Assembly: GCA_965153355.1 (NCBI GenBank)
Contig: OZ231127.1
Location: forward strand, 43,648,001 to 43,712,000
Direction: 5' to 3'
From: Flaccisagitta enflata
Taxonomy: Eukaryota; Chaetognatha; Sagittoidea; Aphragmophora
Length of the DNA: 64,000 bases
Shown in pieces: positions 32,336 to 44,718 of this stretch. The notes beneath the pieces were generated by a model. The model worked only from the letters and a program-made list of their open reading frames with translations, was not told the DNA's origin and searched no databases. The position numbers and the translations under genes were made by a program. Position 1 is the stretch's first letter. The number at the start of each line of letters is the position of its first letter.

Positions 32336-32482
32336 AGTCTATAAGTCTTGGCCCTTGCCTGGGTCCATCCGTCAGTTGGTGCGTCCGTCCGTCCGAAATA
32401 TTTCGAAATTACAAGCAGTTTTTGCATCGATACCCCTGCCCAACCATCTGCTACTGTCGTGCCGTGTATCCGGCCTCGTTCT
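32336..32482 (-). mobile_element. Family A element, diverged
   Basis: GAGTCTATAAGTCTTGGCCC, GGTCCATCCGTCAGTTGGTG and a CGTC core, ACCCCTGCCCAACC, GTGCCGTGTATCCGGCCTCG. The 3' hairpin is replaced by GACTGTGCACACGAGTC (stem GACT/AGTC) at about 32323-32339. Confidence 0.55.
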
Positions 32483-32529
32483 CCTCGTCTTTCAGTCCAT
32501 TGTTTCGTCTCTCTGTCTTTTCTCTGTCT

Positions 32530-32534
32530 TTTTC

Positions 32535-32569
<35 letters not shown>

Positions 32570-32592
32570 TTCTGTCTGTGTGTGTGTGTGTG

Positions 32593-32664
<72 letters not shown>

Positions 32665-32666
32665 TC
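32530..32666. repeat. (TCTG)n and (TTTC)n microsatellite, left part
   Basis: TCTG repeats, GTGTGTGT and then pure TTTC up to the edge of the family C element. The TTTC array resumes on the other side of the element at 33241. Confidence 0.9.
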
Positions 32667-33240
32667 AAAGGGCCGATGTCCTGTAGGACACAGGGGGGAA
32701 TTTCGAGACGTCCGTCCTTCTGTCCTTCCGTCCTTCCGTCCGTCCTTCCGTCCGTCCTTCCGTCCCCCCCCTTGGCCTCAATTTTGCTCTCTCAGGCCTG
32801 ATTTTGGTCTGATTTTGGCCTGATTCTGGCCTGATTTGGGCCCTCTGAGCCATCAGAATAGGCTGTATAGCCCTTTCAGACCTCAATTTAGCCCTTGAGA
32901 CCTTAAATCAGCTGTCTATACCTCATATCTGCCCTCCAGACCTCAAATTAGCCCTCCATACCCCAAATCCACCCTCAAGGCCTCAAATCAGCTCTTTAGG
33001 CCTCAAAGTTGTCCTCTGGGCCTCCAGCCTGCCCTTCGAACCTCAAATCTACTCTTTAAAACCTAATTCTGCCCTCCAGGCTTTAAACCCGCCTTTAATG
33101 ACCTCTATCCATCTTCTCAGACCTAATATACCCCAGGACGTCTCGAAATTCCCCCCTGTGTCCTACAGGACATCGGCCCTTTGGGGCCGCTGCCCTGCTC
33201 TCTCTCCACGACTTCACTTGATCACTCCAAGCAGGGCAAT
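32667..33240. mobile_element. Family C foldback element inserted in (TTTC)n
   Basis: Left end AAAGGGCCGATGTCCTGTAG, GACACAGGGGGGAATTTCGA, GACGTCC, then a CCGT/CCTT tract. Right end GACGTCTCGAAATTCCCCCC, TGTGTCCTACAGGACATCGG, CCCTTTGGGGCCGCTGCCC; left and right are inverted over ~55 bp. The interior has ~19-20-bp units of the GACCTCAAATCTGCCCTCCA type. It ends with a leader ACTCCAAGCAGGGCAAT related to family B. Confidence 0.8.
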
Positions 33241-33375
<135 letters not shown>

Positions 33376-34290
33376 CTTTTTTTCTTTCTTCGTTTTCTTA
33401 TCTTTTTTCTCGCATTTTCTTGCATTGCTTGAAAACAGAGATATTTCCTTTCCTGTTGTCGCAGTTTGTTGACATTCTACCTTTTCAATTCATTTTCTTT
33501 TTTTCTTTCTCTTCTTATCCTTCTTTTTTCTTTTTTACCTATCCTCATTTTTGCTTTCAGTGTTTTTCCGCTTGAAAGCGCAAGTGAGGGCGACTCGATG
33601 AAACACGAACTGAAGGAAGAAAAGAAGGAAAGAGAGAAAAAAATTTTCTTACTAGATGAAGCTACGCAACCTTTGCCTCTCCTACCTTTTTCTTTTTTAG
33701 CTGGGATGCTAAATACTACGCCATTTAAAAGGTGATCGCCAAACTGGGCGATAATGGCAACTGATTTGTATCCTTATATGTAATCTCTTTTTTTTCTTGC
33801 AGATGATCTATTTGATAGCGTATTAATGTTACACATTATGTTTTATTTTCAACTACATTAACTGGTGGGAGACTCCAGTTGTTGAATCTTGGCAGTTGTT
33901 GAACTCCCACTGAGGACAGAGTTTAAAGACAAATTGCAATTGCAGAGATTAAGGGTTTTTTTTTATCGCAAAGCATCATCGAATCTATAATAGAGGTTCT
34001 GCACGACAGTCCGTCCATCCGCCCATATTTTCCTTTTTATAGTTGCGCGGATGACGCATTAAGTCATCGAGTCACCGATCGAGTTAGTTGACCCATACAT
34101 TTGAGCTTCATTAGAGCGCATGCCAAGAGACTAGGCCAAATTATGCCCTATAGTGAAGCTGCCTCACAGCCAACATAGGAATTACTACAAAAACTCTCAA
34201 CTCCCGCCTTATAGGCGGACATGCCTTCTTAACGGGTGCGCTCAAGCAGTGCTCCACTGTACTACGCGAATAAAAAAAAAGCCGCGCCCT
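33376..34290. other. Unique AT-rich sequence, no gene identified
   Basis: No recognisable family except a weak A-like remnant near 33992-34060 (CTATAATAGAGGTTC, GTCCGTCCATCCGCCC, ATAGTTGCGCGG). Confidence 0.35.
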
Positions 34291-34317
34291 TTTGTAGGTG
34301 AGTTGAAGAGACAGAAA

Positions 34318-34600
34318 AAATTATTTCAAATTTTCTTTGGTCCACTGGTTTTGAATATTTTTGAATTTTCTTTCATTCTAGACCAATCCCAGTAATCCCT
34401 TGTATTTCAAACCGATTAGAGGTAAGAGCTTGTCAAAGTGAACATCAAAAATGCCAAAATCCTCATTTTTTGATTGCAAAACTGAAAATGGTAATGTTTT
34501 TACTCTTTTTCAGGCCATTTCTAAACGAATGAAGTTAGAAACACCAGATTGGAGCCAAATGAAAGTTCTCTTTGAGAGCTTTAAGATGGTCTAATATTTT
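34318..34600 (+). repeat. Partial copy related to the palindromic element E
   Basis: TTTCATTCTAGACCAATCCC, TTTCAAACCGATTAGAGGTA and AGAGCTTGTCAAAGTGAAC match 49133-49200 of element E. CCATTTCTAAACGAATGAAG matches 49269-49288. Further arms in inverted orientation occur around 34900-34975 (GTGACCATTGGAAAGAGC, GAAAGATCTGTCAAATGCCG). Confidence 0.6.
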
Positions 34601-34641
34601 ACTTAATTATTTCAAAGTTCAATAAATTGTTATCTACAAGT

Positions 34642-35250
34642 ACCATCTTGCTCAAAAATATCGTCTCACCTTAATGCCTAATTTGTGACCAAACAACTGT
34701 AAAAAACACATTGAAATCAGTGACCATTAGAAAGAGCAAGAAAAAATCTTCAAAATGCCACCAAGCAGAGCTAGGTTGCTCGATTCGTTTAGATTTTAGA
34801 GCTAAAAGAGTAAAAACATTCATGTCCATAAAGAGCAAAAAATATGCAAAAAATGAGGAGAAGAATATTGACCTGTTCATTTTCACTTTTTCTAGGCTTA
34901 TCATTGTAAAAGCATATGAAAATTGGTGACCATTGGAAAGAGCTTTGAAAGATCTGTCAAATGCCGCCAAGCAGATTTTTCTAATACAAACTATCTGAAT
35001 TTTATTTCAAAATGAATATACATGGGTAAGAAAGTGATGAAAAAAAAACTGCTGGAAAGTTTGAAGAACCGGTTCTACAAAAAAGCATATGAATCCTTCA
35101 TCTATATCTTCCCAATTGTATACAAAGGGTATGTGGTACCATTAGAACTTATACTAAATATTTGTGCAGAAATATACAACTTTTTATGAGAAATAACAGC
35201 AATAAACAATAATCTTGTTTTACTGAGACGATATTTTTGAGCAAGATGGT
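34642..35250. mobile_element. Region bounded by a perfect 27-bp inverted repeat
   Basis: ACCATCTTGCTCAAAAATAT + CGTCTCA at 34642-34668 has its exact reverse complement at 35224-35250. Outside it, the ~24-bp sequence TTCAATAAATTGTTATCTAC... at 34618 recurs with few changes at 35291, after three TTATTTATAAGTG units. There is no transposase inside. It could be a MITE or a local inversion. Confidence 0.5.
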
Positions 35251-35314
35251 GTTATTTATAAGTGTTATTTATAAGTGTTATTTATAAGTATTCAATAAAT
35301 TGTTATTTATAAGT

Positions 35315-36072
35315 GCGGCTTTTTTTTATTGATTTGCGTAGTAAACCGGTTGCTAACCGTCAAAACCATCACGATATTACATGTTGCTGAACATCATCCC
35401 TGATGATTGTTGTTTTCCTTGTTTACTGACAAAACCAGTAAAGTTACAGATTTTTGAGCACTGTTCCGTAAAATCAACATGCGCTAAATCGTTGAAGAAA
35501 GTTCAAGACTTGGTAAGGGAACAGTTTGCCTACACATATGTGTCTTTATTTGAAGCCTATGTGGTGAAGGTCTGTCTGGCTTTTGTCAAGCATGAATAGA
35601 AGCATTCCACATTCTCTTCCAAAACCCCACATTAATTAGTCTACCATATCATGAAATTAAGCGTAATCTACCCTTTATTGGCGCCATATTATTGCATTGC
35701 ATTGCTTTGCGCTGCATTGTATTTATTGGCTCACTTCATCTAGCAAGCCAAAATCTCAATTAATGCCCCTGGGCCACTTCCCTAAATGTGATAAACACCG
35801 CCATCTCTCTGACCATCTTCCAACTATTGTATACCCAAACCCCCGAGGAAACATTCTAGATGGTTAAACCGCGTTTCGGAATTTTCCGATCATTTCCTCC
35901 CCCTAAAGAGTATCGAAAAAGTCGTTGAGCCCTTTTTTCTTCGCTCAATGTTTGTTTTTTGGGAGGTCGAGAAGAAAAACAAAAGACTCTAGAGGCGGTG
36001 AGGCGAAAATGTAATCTTGTGGCCACTCTGGCGGCCAGTAAAAGAAAACTCTCAATCGACCTTTGAAAAGAA

Positions 36073-36109
<37 letters not shown>

Positions 36110-36405
36110 AATGTCACATTCTCTCGTTAGTAAATGTGTGTTTGAGGAGAGTTATCTGAAAGAAACAGACGCTCGCGAAGGTTTTTGATCAACATTTGTC
36201 ATCTCCTGCAATGTTATTTTGATGGCAAGGTTTTAGTAAATGAGTTGTTATGGGCCCAGCGCATTCCCTGATTATCCCTCCCATACATGACCGCCCATGT
36301 TTACTTTTAATTCACGTGTTCGCAATGCATTCGGGTGTGATGAAAACATCAATGACTTACCAATTTTTTGCAAAAATGCATTATTTGTGTAGCCAGCGTC
36401 ATTTC
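35315..36405. other. Unique sequence with short (GA)n tract
   Basis: No gene identified. (GA)n at 36078-36107. TGCATTGCATTGCTTTGCGC repeats at 35690-35720. Confidence 0.4.
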
Positions 36406-36809
36406 AACGAGGCCAACACCTATAAGTCGCGTGCGAGATTTACAGGGTAAGAAGGACTTAGAATGACTTAAAATGACTTAGAATGACTTAGAACGACTTA
36501 GAATGACTTAAAATGTCCAAAAAGGACTTAAAATGTCTAAAAAACCTAACGACCAAAAATGACTTAAAATAACTTAAAATGACTTTGAATAACTTAAAAT
36601 GACTTAGAATGACTCAAAATGACTTAGAATAACTATTAATGACTAAAAAAGACTTAAAATGACCTAAGAGTTGACGCTTTATTACAAAAAAAGTAAAGTG
36701 TGACGGACCGACGGACGGACGGACGGACGGACGGACGGACGGACGGACGGACGGACCGACGGACGGACCGACAAAGCGGGGTGTAGAGTCGCGTGCACGC
36801 GACTAAAAA
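36406..36809 (+). mobile_element. Family A element, GACTTAGAAT subfamily
   Basis: AACGAGGCCAACACCTATAA, 5' 9-mer GTCGCGTGC, GAGATTTACAGGG, a 10-bp GACTTAGAAT/GACTTAAAAT array, AAAAAAAGTAAAGTGTGACG, a long GGAC core (36707-36772), ACAAAGCGGGGTGTAGA, palindrome GTCGCGTGCACGCGAC at 36789-36804, TAAAAA. Same structure as 6317-6671. Confidence 0.85.
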
Positions 36810-37100
36810 CAACTCGAGAAAACCGACTGAGAGACCGAAAAGCAGCCTGTTTAAACTTCCTACCATAATCGTCCAATGAGCGAGAGCCGAAGGGAGCACC
36901 CTGTGAAAGTGACTAAAAAGATTGCAGTTTTTATTGGAAGACCTAAGTCTTAAGTGCACATTAAAAAACATCTTATGAGAGAAACTCGGTCGTAAAAGGA
37001 AAACTTCACCGTTATGGGAATAAAAGCGTCAGCTAGAATACACTATAAGGCTTAAACATACAAGTACACGATTGCCTCAGTTGCGTGCAAGAGGGATGGG

Positions 37101-37284
37101 AACAAGACTCGAAGCACGGCTACCCCAGGCGCGTGCGGGTGAGCAGGGGCATTGGTATTGAAGGTCAATAGGGCGTTTTGGCAGGAACATTGAGACCAAA
37201 AAGTAAAATTGGCACCGACCGACGGACAGACCGACAGCCGGCAGACAACACGGGTTATGGAGTCGCGTGTAACCGACTGAAAAT
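37101..37284 (+). mobile_element. Family A element, decayed
   Basis: AACAAGACTCGAAGCACGGC, TACCCCAGGCGCGTGCGGGT, GAGCAGGGGC, AGTAAAATTGGCACC, a short ACCG/ACGG core, ACACGGGTTATGGA, GTCGCGTGTAACCGAC, TGAAAA. Confidence 0.7.
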
Positions 37285-38465
37285 CATGCGAGTGGAGTTT
37301 AACACAAGCTTACCGAGGGTCTTTTTTCCTTTTTACCTCTGAATAACTCTTTTGGCTATCCAAGAAGACAAGCGAAAATGTTGACAACAATTATCGGACA
37401 AATAATTTGACTTGATACAGCAACAATTCATCATGAACCAAATTTATTCTATCTGTGTGGAAGTAAGATTTCATAAAATGTTTTGTCGCAAAAACTGCGC
37501 AACAACTGTATCACCTTGTGAAAAAATCTATTGCATTTCTTATCTAAGTAGACATACCTTCCATTGATTCTCATGAAAATATACCAATAAAAAGTGAAAC
37601 ACTGAAACCACTTTAAAAAATCTTTTATACGTTGCTAATAGAATTTTTATCAACTAAGCTGTATAATCATGCATATTTGAATGTGCGGAGTGGATAATCT
37701 TGCTTGAATAATGCGATAAAACTGTTTCCAAGGTAGTATGACTACGTTGTGTCTAAGCATTGACTTTTTGTTGGACTCAGTTTGTGCGAAGGAATTTGTA
37801 CCGGAAATGGAATTTGCGCATCGATTTCCAGAATTGAATCAAAGTGGGGCGTGGGGATGAGGATGACAAGGAAGAAAGACGAAAATGTCGAGAAGACGGG
37901 ATTTCAGAAAAAGCATTTGTCATCGGCCACCTTATGCACGCTGCCCGAAAAAGCAAAACTGGTGAACAAATACTTGTCAATTTGTGTGTCTCTTGACAAT
38001 TGCTGAACGTGGAGATTGCTTATCCAGTAATCTGATTCATCCGCACAATTATGACAAAATCCGTTACTTTAAGCGTATGATCCACTTTTCATATGAAAAT
38101 GAATAAATTCGAAGAAATGAATTGAAAGCGTTGAGTGCTATTACTCAATCGAGCGGAATCAGTTGAAAGCGAATCATACTGGAAAATTGAGATTGGATTG
38201 AATATAAGCAAATAAAAACTGCCAATATTGAGAAATGCATCCGTCCTATGCGCAATGCAATAGACATATAAACAAAAATCATGTATTATATATAACTTAT
38301 AAGTTGCATGCTCGCAATTTTACAAGAAGCTGTATGTGTTTAGTTCCGACGGTCCATTGCTTCGGAGATCCAAAACATTTGGCAAAACTTGGGGAGGGGG
38401 GGGGGTACGAAATGCCATATTGTTGCACCCTTTCGAATGTCGAGCCTCGATTGCTGTCATTTGTC
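37285..38465. other. AT-rich unique sequence
   Basis: No gene identified. A family A 3'-end remnant in minus orientation lies at 38297-38335 (AAGTTGCATGCTCGCAATTT, TACAAGAAGCTGTATG). Confidence 0.4.
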
Positions 38466-38468
38466 GAG

Positions 38469-38643
<175 letters not shown>

Positions 38644-38847
38644 GTTATGGTCAGAGAGACATAGACGGAAAAGAAAAAGTTAGAGAAGTACGGGTGAAAA
38701 ACAAGCAGTAAAAGAAAAATGGAAGAAAAAGTAGGCCAAAAATGGAGCTTAACAAATGGAAAGGTTTTCTTCCAACTGAGACAAAAGAATCAACACGTGA
38801 TCCATCTGGTGGTCAAAAAATGTAGAACAGGAAAAAGGAACAGAGAA

Positions 38848-38870
38848 ACAACAACAACAACAACAACAGC

Positions 38871-38926
<56 letters not shown>

Positions 38927-38952
38927 CCACAACCACAACCACAACCACAACC

Positions 38953-38997
<45 letters not shown>
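38848..38997. repeat. (ACA)n microsatellite with internal CCACAA units
   Basis: (AAC)n with a central block of five CCACAA hexamers (about 38925-38957). Poly-Thr and poly-Leu frames are artefacts. Confidence 0.95.
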
Positions 38998-39039
38998 TGA
39001 AACGGGTTTATTTACACGCTCTAATTATCCGCGGGTAGG

Positions 39040-39672
39040 ACAGCTGGGTAAAGATAAAGTCACTAACTTCAGAACAGGGTGTTCTGAAGTTAACGACTTT
39101 ACTGATTTCAAAGTTCACTTTTTAAGCAGGTAGTGTCAGGATGTGATGACATTTTTTTCTGTTTTCTCTCACTAGAAAATCTTCACTCTTCCTCGTTCTT
39201 GTTAGCAAAAATCCTGCAGATGCTGGAAAAAACATTGACAAAATTTTTTTATTGATTACCTTTTCAAAAATTGACAAAATGGCGGTGGAAGTGGCTCGGA
39301 AAAAATGGGGCCATAACACTTTTTCATTTTTTTCTCAAAATACGTCATTTTCAAATTTCACCATTTTCTCAGCAAAGTTGCCCCTATAGATGATGTTGAT
39401 GACAGCAAAATGAAATTGAATACTTATCTTCTCGAAATGGGACAAAATGGCGAAAAAATGTTTTGAGCAGTGAAGTCGTTAATTTCAGCGATTTTACTGA
39501 TTTCAGTAATTTCACTGATTTTAATGATTTTAGTCCCCGTTTTGCGCAGTGCCATTATAATGTTTCTGAAGTTGCTGATTTTAGCAACTCTGTTACGTCC
39601 TGAAGTCGCTGAATTTAGTAAATCCTCAATTTACAAGATGTGCTACAAGACTTAGGATTACCTGAGAAGACA
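39040..39672 (+). mobile_element. Element D, copy 1
   Basis: Starts ACAGCTGGGTAAAGATAAAG, then TCACTAACTTCAGAACAGGG and TGTTCTGAAGTTA, which form a hairpin around AGAACAGGGTGTTCT. It ends AAGATGTGCTACAAGACTTA and a CTGAGAAGACA motif. A second copy in opposite orientation is at 46161-46807. There are no long open frames; non-autonomous. Confidence 0.7.
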
Positions 39673-42171
39673 TGGTTTGCAGATGCCTTGAAATATTCTG
39701 AGACAAATGGAAAGTAATTCTTCCCCATGATTTTGCATCGCTGCTCCTACCACATTGTCAACTGATGAATTCTGTTTTGTAATGACAGTGAATTTCAAGT
39801 TTATTTCAAGTTTATTTCAAGTTTATTTCTGTCCAGTAGTTGCAAGAGATTTAAGACTCTCTCACCCATTTCTAGTTTCCGGTTTGAAAATCCATATAAA
39901 CATAGTAAACAAGCAAATTTTTTCCCACATCTGCTTGTGTGGAGAGAAATAAGAAAGATGTCTTGAAATAGTAATGATTTATTACTACTAGGAAACCATT
40001 TCCCAAATTGATCATCCTTTTGATTAACAATTGATATTACATGTGCAAAAATTAGGCAGAAAATGTAAAGACATAGTTTCCATAGTAAATATAGCGCCAG
40101 TAATATGAGATTTTTACTGAAGATAGCTATTTAGTAGCATTTTTGGGCAGTAACAAGATTTCATTTTGATTCAATTCATATGACGCCTAATTTAGCTATG
40201 ATGTCATAATTGTGATGTCCAAATGTTACCAATTTTTCCCATGTTTATGTTTCCAAGAATTACCCTTTGTTACAAGGCATTTAAAGCATCCTGAGGGGAA
40301 GGAAAATAGCAGATTTGTTTAGTATCAAAAAATAAACTGACTCAGGGGATAGAAGCTAATCATATTTTATTTTTATCAATTTTTCTAACTAATTTTGTAC
40401 ACATAAAATGATTCCAAATGCAAATCAATTGATATTGTTTAATAAGAATATCATTTCTTTCAAGAAAATTGTAAATTAATCATTTTAATTTTTTCTAGTA
40501 TATCTTTTGACTATGGAAATTGCCCCTTCATTTGCACCTTGACATACTTTTTAGCAAGATATTATGGCCAATCCATTTGGATTTAAGTGCTCTTTTAGTA
40601 TAAGTTGTCCTTTGGAGATTTGAACTGAAATCCTCTGAATTAGATTTTGATAAAATGACAGTCTTTCTTCATGACACTGTCATTTGAAAATGGATTGAGC
40701 TACTAAGCTTCGCTTGGTCTTGAATGAAAGATTTTTTGCCTTAGTTTGTTGATCTTCTTTTATTCTTTTATTGGATATTGTAATTTAGCTGTCCGTATAT
40801 TTATGAGCTAGATACTAATGTTAAAAATTCATTAAATTAGGCTAAATTGTTCATTTGCGTTTTGATAGCAGTTGTTACACTTAATCCGTACTCAAGTTAT
40901 CCTTTTCAGCCTAATTTTTGCACATATGTTATGTTTCTGCCTTTTCAAACAAACCTACAACCAATCGTTGACAGACAGACAAATTTTGAAGACCAAACGG
41001 CACAAGATATCAAATGAAACAAAAAAATTGTGAAGCTGGTCAACAATTTATAATGGGTCCTTAATTTTGTTTTGCTCCACTCAACCATAGTTTTTCACCA
41101 AATTGAGCACCTTGATTTTTGTTGTTGTTGTTGTTGTTATTGTTGTTGTTGTTGTTCTCCGTAAAAAGGGATATATCTACAGGGTGAACATTGTCAAATG
41201 CAAAAAAGTATTAAGCTTTTACTTCTTGACGCTTCATCTTCATGACCTGGAATCATTTTTCTCTTATAGTAGTATGCTTGACGTTTTTTGTGTCAAAATT
41301 TCATGGGTCTGAGTTGACTAGTTTGTTCATAACATCAGTTTGAAGTAAAAAGAATATTTACAGCTTCAGCTTGATTGCTGACTTTTTTCATCGCGGCAGT
41401 TTCTTTTGGAATTGTTCTTATGTTTAAATGACTTAAGCCCCGGATGCTACATTGGTCTTGAATGAAAGAGAGTCAAATTTTCTTCCATTTGAGACCAATC
41501 TGGCATTCATAGCTCAAGTTGTCTTCAAATGAGAGCAAATTGAAGAAAAACTTTCCAGTTTAAAGAAGAAGATTTTGAGCCAAAAATGAGCTTTTTCTGA
41601 AAATGCCTCTTTTACTTCAATTTAATGTTGTGGACAAAGTATCTAACTTAGACCCATGAAATTTTGATACAAAAAACGTCAAACATAGTACTTAAAGAGA
41701 AAAGTGATTCCAGGTCATGAAAATAAAACATCTGGGAGCAAAAGCATAATACTTTTTTGCATTTGACAATGTTCACACTGTAATGCTGAAAATAACAACT
41801 CAATATTTTATTGATAGACCTCTTGAAGAATAATCAAGATCACCAATAGTAGCCAAATATTTAAATGAGTTCTTATACATAACATATCTGACATAATTAG
41901 GCAAACTGGAAATATATGGGATAAGCCGGTAAAACGTCAAATATTGGTCCCAGCCCATCAACTTTTGACATAGCGATAACTCTATCTACATAATACATAT
42001 CTTGACACTTAGAGCTGCAGAATTATTATTAAGCACCGTTTAAATACTTTTGTCATACTCATATTGATGATTTCAACCTCAGTTCGCCTAAAGCAAGAAT
42101 ATATATAGACAAGCATTATGGGGCATAACTACCAAATCCCATCAAGCCTGCAGCAAGACAAACCTGCAGGC
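39673..42171. other. Long AT-rich stretch without genes
   Basis: Contains a triplicate TTTATTTCAAG (39795-39830), a (TTG)n at 41119-41156, and internally related segments: AATTTCATGGGTCTGAGTTG (41298) has an inverted counterpart near 41650 (TTAGACCCATGAAATTTTGA), and GAATCATTTTTCTCTTATAG (41250) pairs with 41690-41710. So about 41200-41770 is an old foldback repeat. No coding sequence recognised. Confidence 0.45.
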
Positions 42172-42548
42172 CCAACGGCCATTTCGCGGGCCAGCTCTAT
42201 TTAACAATCAGCGGACAAAACATAATAGGTATATATATCATACCGTTGGTTTTGATCCAATATGCTGATAGTAAACAAAATATTGTATGCAACAACCAGT
42301 GATTTATATAACATCCGGCTATAATGTTACAAAATTGCAGCATTACAGCCGGCTGTAATTCTAACAACCTGTTGTTGAAAACAACATTTTGTTTGTTACA
42401 GCCAGCTGTAACTTGAGCAACTGATTGTCCAATACAATATTTTGTTTTTGAGCAGTATGTTGGATCGAAGCCAGTGGTATGATATATATACCTATAGTGT
42501 TTTGTCCACTGACTGTTAAAACAGCTGGCGGACCTTAAATCCGTTGGA
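42172..42548. mobile_element. Palindromic MITE-like element
   Basis: The arms are inverted over more than 100 bp. AGCGGACAAAACATAATAGG and TATATATATCATACC on the left match GGTATGATATATATACC and ACTATAGGTATA-side sequence reaching GTTTTGTCCACTG on the right. CCAACGG at 42177 pairs with CCGTTGG at 42541. The inner part has GCCGGCTGTAA / TTACAGCCAGC arms. No clear target duplication seen. Confidence 0.6.
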
Positions 42549-42832
42549 ATTAGCGGGGCCCCTCTTGATTTTGTTGATTTCAACAGCTTCAACAGGATAT
42601 TTACTATAGTTTATATAGTAAGAAATACATATTACAATTTTACTCAAAAAACGTCATCTTTGATTTTTTTCATTTTCTGCCCATTAAGGGCCCTAAGTGA
42701 GCCAACTTTGGTGAAACATTAATCTCAGATACTCCCCACCCCTAAGGGGCCCAAAATTGGGGCAAAAAAAATTTTACGTTAAATCCGTTGATTTTAGCGG
42801 GGGCAGGGTCACTTTTTAAAATCACCATGCTA

Positions 42833-43375
42833 AAACCGCTGATTTTAACGGGTTTAACGGCAAAATCCCCTAATTTGGTCCTCTACATGCATAAGTAGCA
42901 TCTTGAGACCCTATTTGATGACAAAAAAGAGTAAGTGAGCACACATGAGCAAGCATGAGCAAGCATGCTAAAACCGCTGATTTTAACGGGTTTAACGGCA
43001 AAATCCCCTATTCTGGTCCTCCACATGCTGATTTGACATCATGAGATCCTCTATGGTGACAATAAGGAGCAAGAGAGCACACATGAGCAAGCATGAGCAA
43101 GCATGAGCATGAATGCTAAATCCGCTGATTTTAACGGGTTTAACATAGAAATCCCCTATTTTGGTCCTCCACATGCTTATTTAATATCATGAGACCCTCT
43201 TTGGTGACAAAAAAGAGCAAGTGAGCACACATGAGCAAGAATGCTAAATCCGCTGATTCGAACAGGTTTAACATTAAAATCCCCTATTTTGGTCCTTCTC
43301 ATGCTGTTTTGACATCATGAGACCCTCTATGGTGACAATAAAAGAACAAGTGAGCAACAATGAGCAAGTAGAATA
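42833..43375. repeat. ~140-bp tandem repeat, four copies
   Basis: Units start at about 42833, 42973, 43119 and 43246 with CCGCTGATTTTAACGGGTTT, followed by CCCCTA..TTGGTCCTC, ACATGCT, TGAGACCCTCT and ATGAGCAAGCATGAGCAAGC. The last unit is degenerate. A family A copy sits directly at its end. Confidence 0.75.
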
Positions 43376-43381
43376 AAGAAT

Positions 43382-43544
43382 AACAAGGCCAGATACACCG
43401 CAATCCAGTTGCGGACGTTTGGGCAGGAGCAGTAATGCGAAAAACCACTCGCTGTTTTAGAAATATTTCCTACCAACTGACACGGCAACTTTGATAGAAA
43501 AAAAAGACAACAAGTTCTAGAGTCGCGAGTCCGCGACTAAAAAA
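43382..43544 (+). mobile_element. Family A element, GGAC subfamily, core lost
   Basis: AACAAGGCCAGATACACCGC, GTTGCGGACGTTTGGGCAGG, no ACGG core (only CAACTGACACGGCAAC), TTCTAGAGTCGCGAGTCCGC, GACTAAAAAAG. The 5' 9-mer GTTGCGGAC has one mismatch to 3' GTCCGCGAC. Confidence 0.75.
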
Positions 43545-44202
43545 GAAGGAACGTAAGGGGCACAGAAAGTGATTTTTTTTTCACAGAAAGTGATAGAGCA
43601 GTTATGCTTTCTGACAATTTCTTGCTTGAAACAAAGCAGCTAGAGTAGCTAGTCCACTACTAAAAAGCTGTTCATTTTGCAAAAGCTTACACCGTCTTTA
43701 AATCGGAGTGATAAATGTTAAACCTGTATAACTCCTAAACTACTAGGCAAAAAGTTTTCAAATTTTCAGAGAATGTTGGTAATATACTGCGGTTTTGTTA
43801 AGCAAAACTTCGATTTTTGGTCATGGAAAGGTGAGGATCAGCAAATCATTGAAAAAAATGGATTTTTAGGGGTAAAATCACTTGTTTCATAGGGTTTTTT
43901 AAAAGAAGTTGTTATTACATGCTTACCATTTCAAAATATATTGGGCTGGAACCCTGAGACTGGTCTCAAATGAAAAAAAAATAATCATATTTCTTAATTT
44001 TGGCAAAATTTTTGACCATTTTGTATATTTATGAAGATTTTGATCAACTTTCCAGAATTTGAAGTCTGCATGACAGCAGAATTTTTTCTCAAATCAATCG
44101 TAACCTCATGAAATATCCAAATTTTCAAAAATTTTTTGACAGAACTGAAATCTATCATAAATTTCTTGCCATTTGAGACCTTCCCCGGGGCTATAGCTTT
44201 TT
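43545..44202. other. AT-rich unique stretch
   Basis: No gene or repeat family recognised. Confidence 0.4.
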
Positions 44203-44718
44203 GGGCAGCGGCCCCAAAGGGCCGATGTCCTGTAGGACACAGGGGGGAATTTCGAGACGTCCGTCCGTCCTTCCGTCCGTCGGTCCGTCCGTCCGTCCGT
44301 CCGTCCGTCCCCCCCCCTTGGCCATTGGGGGCCTCAATTTTGCTCTGTTAGGCCTGATTTTGGCCCTTTGAGCCATCAGAATAGGCTAAATAGCCCTTTC
44401 AGACCTCAATTTAGCCCTTGAGACCTTAAATCAGCTCTCCACACCTCATATCTGCCCTCCAGACCTCAAATTAGCCCTTCATACCCCTAATCCACCCTCC
44501 AGGCCACACATCAGCTCTTTAGGCCTCAAATTTGTCCTCTGGGCCTCAAGCCTGCCCCTCAAACCTCAAATCTACTCTTTAGAACCTAAATCTGCCCTCC
44601 AGGCTTCAAAACCGCCTGCAATGACCTCTAGACATCTTCTTAGACCTAATGTACCTCAGGACGTCTCGAAATTCCCCCCTGTGTCCTACAGGACATTGGC
44701 CCTTTGGGGCCGCTGCCC
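44203..44718. mobile_element. Family C foldback element
   Basis: GGGCAGCGGCCCCAAAGGGC at 44203 and the inverted GCCCTTTGGGGCCGCTGCCC ending at 44718, with GATGTCCTGTAGGACACAGG and GGGAATTTCGAGACGTCCGT inside the left arm and their complements inside the right. A CCGT tetranucleotide tract (44262-44310) is followed by ~20-bp GACCTCAAATCTGCCCTCC units. Nearly the same as 32667-33240. Confidence 0.8.

Noticed and set aside
42197-42592. 131-codon minus-strand frame
   Set aside because: It lies across the arms of a palindromic MITE and has no recognisable domain.
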